Positions 8,261 to 16,703 of a DNA stretch of 64,000 bases are shown here, one piece after another. The notes under the pieces were generated by a model, which did not search any database, was not told the DNA's origin, and worked only from the letters and a program-made list of their open reading frames with translations. The stretch lies in the NCBI GenBank assembly GCA_016703065.1, contig JADJCU010000006.1:1-64000 (forward strand), given 5' to 3'. Position 1 is the stretch's first letter; each line of letters begins with the position of its first letter. A program made the translations under genes and the position numbers. This DNA comes from a bacterium (GTDB taxonomy: Bacteria > Electryoneota > RPQS01).

Positions 8261-10819
8261 ATGAAACTCACATCAATCTCCAACTATCGTTTCACGCCGA
8301 ATCTGCCAGAAAACCTCGCCCGGCTGACCGAGCTTGCGTACAACTACTACTGGTCGTGGCGGCCCGAGATCGTCGATCTGTTTCGCCGACTCGATCCCGA
8401 CCTGTGGGAGACTTCGCACCACAATCCCGTCCGGGTGCTGCTGGATATCCCCCAATGGAAGCTCACCCGAGCGTCCGCTTCGCCCGAGTACATCGAGCAT
8501 TACAAACACTGCTTGCATTTGCTTGACAGCTATTTGCATGGCGAATCGTGGTATTCACAAGTTCATACTGGCGAGCAATCGGGCCGGATCGTCTTCTTCT
8601 CCATGGAGTACGGCCTCGCCGAGTGCCTGCCGCTCTATAGCGGCGGCCTCGGAGTCCTGTCAGGTGACTATCTCAAAGCTGCGTCCGATCTCGGTTTGCC
8701 CGTAGTCGGTATCGGACTCGCGTATCGTCAAGGTTATTTTCAACAACGGCTGGACGCGGACGGGCGGCAATATGAGTTGTATCCGCTAAACGATTTTGAA
8801 CTCCTGCCGATTCAGCCTGTGCTCGATGAAAACGGCAATCGCCTCACCATCCAGATTCCGTTTCACAATCGACAGCTCACAATCGGTGCGTGGTTGGTCA
8901 CGGTCGGGCGCATTCCGCTCTATGTACTCGATACTGATTTGCCCGAGAATACTCCCGCGGACCGCTCAATCACCCACACGCTCTATGGCGGCGACCGTGA
9001 AACCCGCATTCAACAGGAAATCGTGTTGGGCTTTGGCGGCGTCGAAATGCTGCGCCGCCTGGGCATCAAGATGTCCGTCTGTCACATGAATGAAGGCCAT
9101 TCGGCCTTCGTGCAGATCGCGCGTGTGCTTCATGCCGCCGCCGACCAGAAGCTCTCGTGGTTCGAAGCTCTGCAACTCGTCTCGGCCGGTACTCTCTTCA
9201 CGACGCATACGCCCGTGCCCGCCGGCATCGACGAGTTCTCGACTGAACTCATGGACAAATACTTCGGACAGGTATACGACCGTTACGGCATTTCGCGTGA
9301 CGAGGTTCTCGGTCTCGGTACCCTGCGTCCCGGTGCGCCCGGTCAGCCCTTCAATATGGCGATCTGTGCCCTCCGCACTTCCGATTACACCAACGGCGTA
9401 AGCCGGTTGCACGCCGACGTGTCGCGCCGTATGTGGTCGGAAAGCTGGCCCAGTCTGCCGCATGAGGAAGTTCCAATTGACTTCGTGACGAATGGCGTCC
9501 ATCACGCCACGTGGTCGTCTCAGGACATGTCGGAATTGTTTGGTCGTCACTTCCAATCTGAATGGCGCGATTCGCCTGACGACAAACGATATTGGTCACA
9601 TATCGAACCCGTCCCGGACCACGAAATCTAGGATGCGCACCATGCCGGCAAGCGCCGCCTCGTCTCGTTTGTCAGACAGCGCGCCGCAACCTATCGCCAG
9701 CGCGTGAGCGGTTTCGTGCCGCTGGAGGAAGAGCTGAATCATATTCTCGATCCAAACGTCCTGACCATCGGCTTCGCGCGCCGTTTCGCGACGTACAAGC
9801 GCGCTACGCTGCTGCTCTCCCATCCGGATCGACTGCTTGCCCTCCTCAAAGACCCGCATCGGTCAATTCAGTTTGTCTTCGCCGGAAAAGCGCACCCGCA
9901 GGACGTCATGGGCAAGGACCTCATACAAGCTCTGATTCAGTTCGCCCGAAAGAACAATGTTGAACACCGCATGGTCTTTCTCGAGAACTACGACATGAAT
10001 GTCGCGGCTCATCTTGTGCAGGGTGTTGACGTTTGGCTCAATAACCCCCGCCGTCCACTCGAGGCAAGCGGTACAAGCGGCATGAAAGTCCTGATTAACG
10101 GCGGCCTGAATTTCTCAATACTGGACGGTTGGTGGGATGAAGCCTACCTGCCCGAAAACGGTTGGGCAATCGGCGGCGCATTGCAATTCGGCAATGACGA
10201 CAAACAGGACGAAAGCGACGCCCGCATGCTTTTCGATGTCCTCGAGAAGCAGATTGTTCCGCTCTACTATCGGCGCGGCGAGGACGGATCGCCTGGCGCG
10301 TGGATGCAAAAGGTCAAGGCTTCCATGCGCGGCCTTGTGCCGCGTTTCGAAGCGGGCCGCATGGTCAAGGAATATTGGGAAGACTTCTACGTCAAGGCGC
10401 TCGAACGCTGCACTCTAATGGAACTTGACGACGCCACCGGCGCGCGCGAACTCGCCCGGTGGAAGAAGCATATCGAGAGCCGTTGGCACGAAGTGCGCGT
10501 GCTGAAAGTCGATACTGAGCCTGCATTCAACCTGCACCCCGGAAGTCCGGTCTCGGTGCGCGTGGAAGTCGGCCTCGGCGGCTTGATGCCGGATGACATC
10601 GAGGTACAGATCTGTTATGGAACCTCAGAAGCCAACAACGAACTCGAACTCTCCGGTTACACGCGCCTCGAACATGCCACGGCCGGCAACACGCACATCT
10701 ATTCCGGTACCTGGAGCGCTCCTGAAAACGGCACGTTCGGCTTCACCGTGCGGGTCATTCCCTCGCACCCCTATCTCGGCAATCCCCTGCGCATGGGCAT
10801 CGTCCGCTGGGCGCAGTGA
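8261..10819 (+). CDS. glgP: Alpha-glucan phosphorylase, interrupted by an in-frame TAG
   Basis: Pyridoxal-phosphate enzyme that releases glucose-1-phosphate from alpha-1,4-glucans; about 852 codons in one frame, the usual length for the short alpha-glucan phosphorylase type. The N-terminal half has HNPVRVLLDIP, FFSMEYGLAECLPLYSGGLG and HMNEGHSAF; the C-terminal half has GFARRFATYKRA and the cofactor region EASGTSGMKVLINGGLNFS with the PLP lysine. A TAG at 9629-9631 splits it: the protein reads EPVPDHEI, stop, DAHHAGKRRLV with no frame change, where the family has Trp (ELW). A single TGG to TAG change explains it. If real, the gene is broken; an alternative is a base-call error. Confidence 0.85.
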
Positions 10820-10855
10820 CCGTCAGCAAGAAACCGGTAAGATCCGCTGAAAATA

Positions 10856-10893
10856 GAACAGGGTGCCTCAAATTGGCACCCTGTTCCGTTTCT
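10856..10893. terminator. Bidirectional terminator between convergent genes
   Basis: A perfect 12-bp stem (GAACAGGGTGCC with its complement, 10856-10867 and 10875-10886) and a seven-base loop lie between glgP and the convergent acetyltransferase. T-rich bases flank both sides, so it can serve either strand. Confidence 0.8.
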
Positions 10894-10908
10894 GCCACAC
10901 TCCGCCGT

Positions 10909-11394
10909 TCATACCTCTAACGCCATCATGCGGGCACGCTCCCGGAGGCCGGTTCGGCTGTATAGCCTCTGCGCCACCGAATTGGTTTCTTCAACAAGAA
11001 GCCAGAGCTCAAGACACTTCCGCTCAACGGCCCGCTCCCGCGCATGCTTCATCAGCGCGTGGCCCAATCCTTGCCTTCGATAGGCCGCTGAGACCGTCAG
11101 GTCCCACACCCATAATTCCTTGATTCCATTAAACCTGTTGCTCGTCTCGGTCAGCCAGAGGTGGCCTGCATAGCTCGTGTCCGGCGCGACTGCGACCCAA
11201 ATCTCACTTTCAGGTCGAAAGGCAAAATCTCGAACGAACGCCCGAAACCGCGTCATTGAATCCGATTCCGATTGATTCTCCCGCTTATGCAGGGAACCAC
11301 AAGTCTGGCTGCCGAGTTGTAGAAATGTGTCCAGATCAGCCGATTCCAGCGGACGCAATACGAAGTCGCCACTTTTTAAGTTTATCATTTTCAT
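10909..11394 (-). CDS. GNAT family N-acetyltransferase
   Basis: 161-aa acetyltransferase. The acetyl-CoA pyrophosphate-binding loop RRQGLGHAL is followed by a helix and by ETNSVAQRLYSRTGLRERARM, the standard motif A/B order. The preceding strand WVWDLTVSAAYR is also typical. The substrate cannot be told. It is the only minus-strand gene between 1 and 25 kb and is convergent to glgP, so it is a separate transcription unit. No clear Shine-Dalgarno precedes its start; a second ATG lies two codons in. Confidence 0.8.
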   Translation of the reverse strand: MKMINLKSGDFVLRPLESADLDTFLQLGSQTCGSLHKRENQSESDSMTRFRAFVRDFAFRPESEIWVAVAPDTSYAGHLWLTETSNRFNGIKELWVWDLTVSAAYRRQGLGHALMKHARERAVERKCLELWLLVEETNSVAQRLYSRTGLRERARMMALEV

Positions 11395-11556
11395 TATTTT
11401 ACGGTCAAATGGCCGGATTGGTTGGGCGGGTTACTTGTTATTCTTACCTGAGAAGTGCAACTCCGTCCTAAGTTTTCTCGCGGACGGTGATGAAAATTAC
11501 GAGCTAATTTTGTAGATTGCGAGCTACTCGCCAATGGAAACCAAAAGGAGATGTGC

Positions 11557-12552
11557 GTGAAGAAGATTGGACTAATTCTCGGCTCAATGGCCGTAGTAGC
11601 CCTGGTAATGGCCGGAGGCTACAGCTACGCGTGTGACGGAAGCGGCTGTTCATCGTCCAAGAAGGCGGCAAAGGCTTCCAAGAATTCCGCAACTGAACAG
11701 GCCGCATGCAATGCGACTCTGAACTCGACCGGTAGCACCGCAGCGTGCGCCGCGAGCTGCGATGCCTCCAAGGCTTCCGCTCAAAAGGCCTCAGCTTCAT
11801 GTGATGTCACGAAGTGCGCGAGCACCACGACCAATGCCACGATGACCGCCGGTTCGTCCTGCGACGCCTCGAAGTGCTCAACCACCAAGAACGCCACGAT
11901 GACCGCCGGTTCGTCCTGCTCCAGCACCACCACCAACGCCACGATGACCGCCGGTGCCGGGTGTTGCGCGGGTAAGAGCGCCTCGGCCACGACTGCCTCC
12001 GGCGCGTGCTGTGCGACCTCGAAGAACGCCGCGATGACGTCGGGCGCCTCTTGCAGTGCATCCGCTGAAAAGGCTGCCGGTTCCTGCGATCCTTCGAAGT
12101 GCTCCAGCAAGAATGCCTCGATGACCTCCGGGACCTCTTGTGCTTCGTCCGCAGGCAAGATGGCCGTCGGTGACAAAGGCTATTTCAACGCCAACGTCTA
12201 CAAGGTAGACAATGGCATGATGTACGCCGTTGCTGATGGCAAGAAATTCGTTGTGAACGACAAGACGCCGTACAATCAGGTCGGCAATGCGCGATTCTAT
12301 TTCGCGGACGACGCGTGTGCAGTCAAGTGCAGCGAGAAGATGGCAGCCAGTGCCGACAAGTATGTCCACGAAGCCGTTGAGCTCGCGACCATGGAGTCCA
12401 ATGTCAAGGTGGAGGGCGACAAGAAGATTGCCACCTGTGCGATGTCGGGCCAGTCATTTGAAGTGACCGCCGCTTCCCCTGCTGTCGTGAAGAACGGACA
12501 GAAGATGTACTTCTGCGGTGAAGGGTGCGCGCACCACTTCATGGGACTCTAA
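11557..12552 (+). CDS. Exported Cys-rich repeat protein, possibly metal binding
   Basis: 331 aa from GTG 11557, chosen because GGAG lies six bases upstream; an ATG at 11551 directly abuts that GGAG. A signal peptide (KKIGLILGSMAVVALVMAG) is followed by about 170 residues of low-complexity Cys/Ser/Thr/Ala repeats with units like CDASKCSTTKNATMTAGSSC. The C-terminal 130 residues form a more ordered domain with Cys pairs, ending CAMSGQSFEV ... MYFCGEGCAHHFM, which resembles YHS/TRASH metal-binding modules. By inference it is a periplasmic or surface metal-binding protein, perhaps for copper or zinc. No transporter or regulator adjoins it. Not recognised as a named family. A strong terminator follows. 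Confidence 0.7.
   Translation: MKKIGLILGSMAVVALVMAGGYSYACDGSGCSSSKKAAKASKNSATEQAACNATLNSTGSTAACAASCDASKASAQKASASCDVTKCASTTTNATMTAGSSCDASKCSTTKNATMTAGSSCSSTTTNATMTAGAGCCAGKSASATTASGACCATSKNAAMTSGASCSASAEKAAGSCDPSKCSSKNASMTSGTSCASSAGKMAVGDKGYFNANVYKVDNGMMYAVADGKKFVVNDKTPYNQVGNARFYFADDACAVKCSEKMAASADKYVHEAVELATMESNVKVEGDKKIATCAMSGQSFEVTAASPAVVKNGQKMYFCGEGCAHHFMGL
11836..11955 (+). repeat. In-frame tandem-like repeat inside the Cys-rich gene
   Basis: The 27-base unit GCCACGATGACCGCCGGTTC... occurs at 11836 and 11893 and partly at 11938, spaced 57 and 45 bp, both multiples of three. It encodes ATMTAGSSC, so repeat number can vary without a frameshift. Looser copies extend to about 12140. Confidence 0.75.
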
Positions 12553-12575
12553 TCCCTGATTTGTTGGGAATTTCG

Positions 12576-12611
12576 GAGGCCGCGCCTGTCTCAGGCGCGG
12601 CCTCTTGATTT
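12576..12611 (+). terminator. Rho-independent terminator after the Cys-rich gene
   Basis: An 11-bp perfect stem (GAGGCCGCGCC and complement, 12576-12586 and 12594-12604) with a seven-base loop is followed by TTGATTT, 24 bp after the stop. Confidence 0.85.
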
Positions 12612-12700
12612 CAATGGAAAATACCATTAAGTTGTATAAAACCAAAATCTTGTACCAATATTCCTCAATTCGCTACAGGCCAGGCCGGCCAAATATCTGC

Positions 12701-12729
12701 TTGACAGACTGAAGACCGTTCCGTATATT
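12701..12729 (+). promoter_or_regulatory. Sigma70 promoter for the tRNA cluster
   Basis: TTGACA at 12701-12706, a 17-bp spacer, and TATATT at 12724-12729. The predicted transcription start is about 16 bp before tRNA-Ala. The -35 box is perfect. Confidence 0.8.
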
Positions 12730-12751
12730 TCGGGTTCGCACAACATGCCGC

Positions 12752-12824
<73 letters not shown>

Positions 12825-12864
12825 CAAGACGCCCCCCGTCGTTCACTTCGGGATGTTCTTTCTT

Positions 12865-12939
12865 GCGGGAGTAACTCAGTGGTAGAGTTCCACGTTGCCA
12901 ACGTGGCTGTCGCGGGTTCGAATCCCGTCTCCCGCTCCA
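12865..12939 (+). tRNA. tRNA-Gly(GCC)
   Basis: Acceptor GCGGGAG pairs CTCCCGC; anticodon stem CCACG/CGTGG with loop TTGCCAA gives anticodon GCC; T loop TTCGAAT. Discriminator T is followed by an encoded CCA (12937-12939). Confidence 0.94.
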
Positions 12940-13023
12940 ACCCTCAATAAGCTGGCCTTGCCCTCATTTGAGGTTGGCTTCGCAAGGCAATCTTCAGGAC
13001 GGACCCCGCCTGATGGCCTGAAT

Positions 13024-13095
13024 GGCGCCGTAGCCAAGTGGTAAGGCGGAGGTCTGCAAAACCTCTATGCAGCGGTTCGAATCCGCTCGGCGCCT
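13024..13095 (+). tRNA. tRNA-Cys(GCA)
   Basis: Acceptor GGCGCCG pairs CGGCGCC; anticodon stem GAGGT/ACCTC with loop CTGCAAA gives anticodon GCA; T loop TTCGAAT. Discriminator T is the tRNA-Cys identity base U73. CCA is not encoded. Confidence 0.93.
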
Positions 13096-13135
13096 CTAAG
13101 CCGCATCCCCACCGCAGCCGCCACTATGTTCGTTG

Positions 13136-13220
13136 GCCGGGATGGTGAAATGGTAGACACAGGGGACTTAAAATCCCCAGGGAATAAAATCCCGTGCCGG
13201 TTCGAGTCCGGCTCCCGGCA
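13136..13220 (+). tRNA. tRNA-Leu(TAA)
   Basis: 85-nt class II tRNA with a long variable arm. Acceptor GCCGGGA pairs TCCCGGC; anticodon stem GGGGA/TCCCC with loop CTTAAAA gives anticodon TAA; discriminator A, as for leucine tRNAs. CCA is not encoded. Confidence 0.93.
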
Positions 13221-13312
13221 CTAAGGCCGTCGGACGCAACCTCCCGCCGCAGGACTCCCGTCACTTCTCGCGGCCAAAAGCGCACCGGCTCCAACGCCGG
13301 TATCTTTGTTTT

Positions 13313-13392
<80 letters not shown>

Positions 13393-13519
13393 GCGTCCCC
13401 GTGCCGGGAGCAAGAAAGCCCGCCCCGGCCGGAATTTGACTCCGCGCAAATTCCCTTCGTGATGGAATTTGTTAATTGAAATACTCTCCCTGAGGCATCC
13501 GTTCGTAGAGGTACTCACT

Positions 13520-15433
13520 ATGGCTGACTTATTGCTTGAAATCAACGGCGGCAAAGCTGTCGCCGCGCAACCGGGACAGAAACCGATCGACTTCCTGCCC
13601 GCCGGGTTCGAAGTCGGTGCGCAAGGTATTCTGGCCTCGGTCCTCGATGGCGATATCTGGGACCTGCATCGGCCCCTTCCGCGCGGCGGCAAACTCAAGT
13701 TCGTTACTTTCGAACATCCTGAAGGGAAGTTCGTCTATTGGCATAGTGCCGCTCATCTCATGGCACATGCCATCAAGGAGCTGTGGCCGGAGTCCCAGCT
13801 TGCAATCGGTCCGCCGATTGCCGACGGATTCTACTACGATATCGATTCGCCTCACGTCTTCTCGCAGGAAGATTTTCCCGCGATCGAAGACAAGATGCGC
13901 GAAATCGCCAAGCGCAACTTGCCGCTCGTCCGCAAAGACCTCGTCGAGCAGGATGCGCGTGCGCTCTTTAATGGCCTGCATGAATCCTACAAGATCGAAC
14001 TGATCAATGATCTAAACGAAGACCTTACCGTTTACGAACAGGGCAACTTCGTCGATCTGTGCCGTGGTCCGCACGTCGATCGCACCAGCCGCATCAAGCA
14101 TTTCAAAATTCTCTCCGTTGCCGGCGCCTACTGGCGCGGGGATGAGAAAAACAAAATGCTGCAGCGGCTCTACGCGACCGCATACCCGACCAAAGAGCAG
14201 CTGGACGAACACCTGCACCGAATCGAAGAGGCTGCCAAGCGCGACCATCGCAAACTCGGTAAACAGCTCGATCTGTTCAGCTTCCACAATGAATCTCCCG
14301 GCGCGGTCTTCTTCCATCCGCGCGGTCAGATCATCTGGGATGAAATCACCCGCTACTGGCGGAATAAGCATTTCGCTGCGGGTTATCGCGAGGTCCGGAC
14401 ACCGTTCGTCATGAACGAAGAGCTCTGGCGCAAGTCCGGCCACTATGAGCACTATCGCGAGAACATGTACTTCACCGAAGTGGACGAACAGTCCTATGCG
14501 CTGAAGCCCATGAACTGCCCCGGCCATTGTCTGGTCTACGGTACCCACCAGGTATCCTATCGTGACTTGCCGCTCAAGCTTTGTGAACTCGGCACCGTTC
14601 ATCGCTACGAAAAAAGCGGGGTGCTGCACGGTTTGTTCCGCGTCCGCGTCTTCACGCAGGACGACGCGCATATCTACGTCATGCCCGAGCAGATCGAGGA
14701 CGAAGTCTCCAAGGTCGTCAGCTTCATCTTCGAGATGTATCGTGATTTCGGTTTTGCGGAGTTCCGTGTTGAACTGTCGACTCGACCCGAGTCCCGCGTC
14801 GGCTCTGATGAAGTCTGGGATCAGGCCGAAGCCGCGCTGGCGAATGCGTTGAATGCCCTTGGGATTGAATACAAACTCAATCCCGGAGACGGCGCCTTCT
14901 ACGGCCCGAAGATCGACTTCCACATCAAGGATGCGATCGGCAGAACTTGGCAGTGTGGAACCGTACAATGTGACTTCTCCATGCCCGCCCGGTTTGAGTT
15001 GGAGTACGTGGGCGGTGACGGAGGCCGGCATACGCCCGTAATGATTCACCGCGCGCTGCTGGGCTCAATGGAGCGTTTCATTGGCATTCTGATAGAACAC
15101 TATGCTGGCGACCTGCCGCTCTGGTTATCACCCGAGCAAATCAGAATCCTGCCGGTGTCCGACAAGACGATTGAGTACGCGCAGCAGATCACCAATGAAC
15201 TGCTCGCGCAAGGTATTCGCGCAACGCTCGACGATCGGAATGAAAAGCTCGGCTTCAAAATCCGCGACGGCGAACTGAACAAGATTCCCTATATGGCGGT
15301 CATCGGACCCAAGGAGGCGGAGGCACAGCAACTGGCTCTCCGCCGCCGCAAGGAAGGCGATATCGGCGCTTTGTCCGTGTCCGCTACAACTGAAAAACTT
15401 CTAACCGAGATTCGAAATCGCACGACCCATTAA
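13520..15433 (+). CDS. thrS: Threonyl-tRNA synthetase
   Basis: Class II synthetase charging tRNA-Thr; 637 aa from the ATG at 13520, which has GAGG nine bases upstream. In order: TGS domain (residues 1-65), editing/zinc domain with HSAAHLMAHAIKEL, a catalytic core with MNCPGHC (zinc-ligand Cys) and the class II motifs around HRYEKSGVLHGLFRVR and HRALLGSMERFIGIL, and a C-terminal anticodon domain. Full length. It heads the conserved thrS-infC-rpmI-rplT-pheS-pheT operon. The 127 bp upstream hold no T-box or other leader I can recognise. Confidence 0.96.
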   Translation: MADLLLEINGGKAVAAQPGQKPIDFLPAGFEVGAQGILASVLDGDIWDLHRPLPRGGKLKFVTFEHPEGKFVYWHSAAHLMAHAIKELWPESQLAIGPPIADGFYYDIDSPHVFSQEDFPAIEDKMREIAKRNLPLVRKDLVEQDARALFNGLHESYKIELINDLNEDLTVYEQGNFVDLCRGPHVDRTSRIKHFKILSVAGAYWRGDEKNKMLQRLYATAYPTKEQLDEHLHRIEEAAKRDHRKLGKQLDLFSFHNESPGAVFFHPRGQIIWDEITRYWRNKHFAAGYREVRTPFVMNEELWRKSGHYEHYRENMYFTEVDEQSYALKPMNCPGHCLVYGTHQVSYRDLPLKLCELGTVHRYEKSGVLHGLFRVRVFTQDDAHIYVMPEQIEDEVSKVVSFIFEMYRDFGFAEFRVELSTRPESRVGSDEVWDQAEAALANALNALGIEYKLNPGDGAFYGPKIDFHIKDAIGRTWQCGTVQCDFSMPARFELEYVGGDGGRHTPVMIHRALLGSMERFIGILIEHYAGDLPLWLSPEQIRILPVSDKTIEYAQQITNELLAQGIRATLDDRNEKLGFKIRDGELNKIPYMAVIGPKEAEAQQLALRRRKEGDIGALSVSATTEKLLTEIRNRTTH

Positions 15434-15446
15434 GCTCGGAGGCAAT

Positions 15447-15980
15447 CTGCGCACACCGCCGCCCACCACTAAAGCTAACTCGACCCGTATTAACGAGAAA
15501 ATCATCGCACCGGAAGTGCGGGTCATTGGAAGTGATGGAGAGCAGATAGGCGTCATGCATCCTTCGAAGGCGCTCGAACTCGCGCGTCAAGAGGACCTTG
15601 ATCTCGTAGAAATTGCCTCCGCCGCGACGCCGCCTGTCGTGCGGATCATGGATTTCGGCAAGTTTAAGTACAGCGTCTCGAAAAAAGACAAAAGCTCGCG
15701 CAAAAAATCCGCAAGCTCAACCCTCAAGACCATTCGCCTGTCTCCGTCCACGGACGACCATGACCTGCTGACAAAAGCCCGCATGGCACGTAGGTTCATC
15801 GAAGAAGGCTCAAAGGTCAAAGTCTCAATCTGGTTTCGCGGCCGCATGATCACGCACCAGGAGTTCGGCGTCCGCATGATGGAGCGCATCACTCAGGAAG
15901 TGGCTGACGTTGCCCGCGCCGAGGCCCCGCCCAAGATGGAAGGCCACAACCAGATGATCCTCATGTTGATTCGTAAGTAA
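15447..15980 (+). CDS. infC: Translation initiation factor IF-3, apparent CTG start
   Basis: Binds the 30S subunit and checks start codons. The family N-terminus TRINEKIIAPEVRVIGSDGEQ lies upstream of the first standard start (GTG 15516, mid-domain). In frame upstream the best start is CTG 15447, four bases after GGAGG (15438-15442); it gives 177 aa, the normal length, with 12 residues between the start and RIN, close to E. coli IF3. No ATG, GTG or TTG exists in frame between the thrS stop and that region. E. coli infC also uses a rare start (AUU), which IF3 itself discriminates against for autoregulation; the same logic is inferred here. An AUU at 15489 is less likely because no Shine-Dalgarno precedes it. 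Confidence 0.9.
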   Translation: MRTPPPTTKANSTRINEKIIAPEVRVIGSDGEQIGVMHPSKALELARQEDLDLVEIASAATPPVVRIMDFGKFKYSVSKKDKSSRKKSASSTLKTIRLSPSTDDHDLLTKARMARRFIEEGSKVKVSIWFRGRMITHQEFGVRMMERITQEVADVARAEAPPKMEGHNQMILMLIRK

Positions 15981-16001
15981 AACCCTTGATAGAGGCTCCC
16001 C

Positions 16002-16199
16002 ATGCCGAAGATGAAGACCAAACGTTCGATGGCCAAGCGCTGCAAGCAGACCGGCACGGGTAAGCTCGTGTTCTTCAAAACGCGCCGCCGCCACAAACTA
16101 ACTCATAAGTCCGCCGCGCACCGTAACCGCTTGACCGGCACACAGGAATTCGTCGGCGGCGAACTTCGTAAAGTCGAGCGCATGATGGGCATGAACTAA
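16002..16199 (+). CDS. rpmI: 50S ribosomal protein bL35
   Basis: 65-aa basic ribosomal protein: PKMKTKRSMAKRCKQTGTGK at the N-terminus and HKSAAHRNRLTG in the middle are diagnostic. It lies between infC and rplT in the usual order, 21 bp after infC. In E. coli rpmI and rplT are controlled by L20 binding to the leader mRNA; I cannot confirm that structure here. Confidence 0.95.
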   Translation: MPKMKTKRSMAKRCKQTGTGKLVFFKTRRRHKLTHKSAAHRNRLTGTQEFVGGELRKVERMMGMN

Positions 16200-16262
16200 T
16201 GCCCTGCCGCGCTCTGTTTTTGGGAACTTGTAATTTCGACTTCTCTCTTTAGGTGATAAACT

Positions 16263-16613
16263 ATGCCAAGAGCAACTAATAATCCCGCGGCTCGCCGCCG
16301 GAAAAACAAAGTCTTCAAAGCGGCGAAGGGCTACATCGGGCGCCGTGGAACGCTGATTCGCGCGGCTACCGAAACCGTCGAGAAGGCGTGGGCGCGCAGC
16401 TTTGGCGACCGCCGCAAGAAGAAGAGCCTCTACCGCAATATCTGGGTAGTCCGCATCAACGCGGCCGCGCGCGAGCATGGACTCAGCTATTCTCGATTTA
16501 TCAGCGGGCTGAAACAGCACGGAATCGCCCTCGACCGTCGTCAGCTCGCCGAATTGGCCATTCACGATCCGCAGGGCTTCAAGCAGCTGACCGATACCGT
16601 CAAGGCTGCCTAA
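16263..16613 (+). CDS. rplT: 50S ribosomal protein bL20
   Basis: 116-aa 23S-rRNA-binding assembly protein. Starts PRATNNPAARRRKNKVFKAA, followed by GYIGRRGTLIRAATETVEKAW, and contains RQLAELAIHDPQGF near the end. Length matches the family. It is separated from pheS by 90 bp containing a terminator-like hairpin. Confidence 0.95.
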   Translation: MPRATNNPAARRRKNKVFKAAKGYIGRRGTLIRAATETVEKAWARSFGDRRKKKSLYRNIWVVRINAAAREHGLSYSRFISGLKQHGIALDRRQLAELAIHDPQGFKQLTDTVKAA

Positions 16614-16652
16614 GCAATTCTCTGATCGGCCAACTCTTGTGTTTTGTTGACG

Positions 16653-16690
16653 GGCGATTCCTGCTCCGCGGGGATCGCCTTTTCTTTTCT
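16653..16690 (+). terminator. Terminator or attenuator between rplT and pheS
   Basis: GGCGATTCCT (16653-16662) pairs with GGGGATCGCC (16670-16679) around a seven-base loop, followed by TTTTCTTTT. The hairpin sits 14-50 bp before the pheS start, where E. coli has the pheST attenuator. It may cut off the ribosomal-protein transcript or regulate pheST. Confidence 0.65.
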
Positions 16691-16703
16691 TCAAACGGCA
16701 GCC

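Noticed and set aside
9629..9631. UAG reassigned to an amino acid
   Set aside because: Several intact genes here end in TAG at the expected family C-terminus.
11836..11955. Direct repeats as a possible CRISPR array
   Set aside because: They are in frame, encode protein repeats, have uneven spacers, and no cas genes are present.
11781..12176. 131-codon minus-strand open frame opposite the Cys-rich gene
   Set aside because: Low-complexity antisense of a repeat region; no start signal and no family features.
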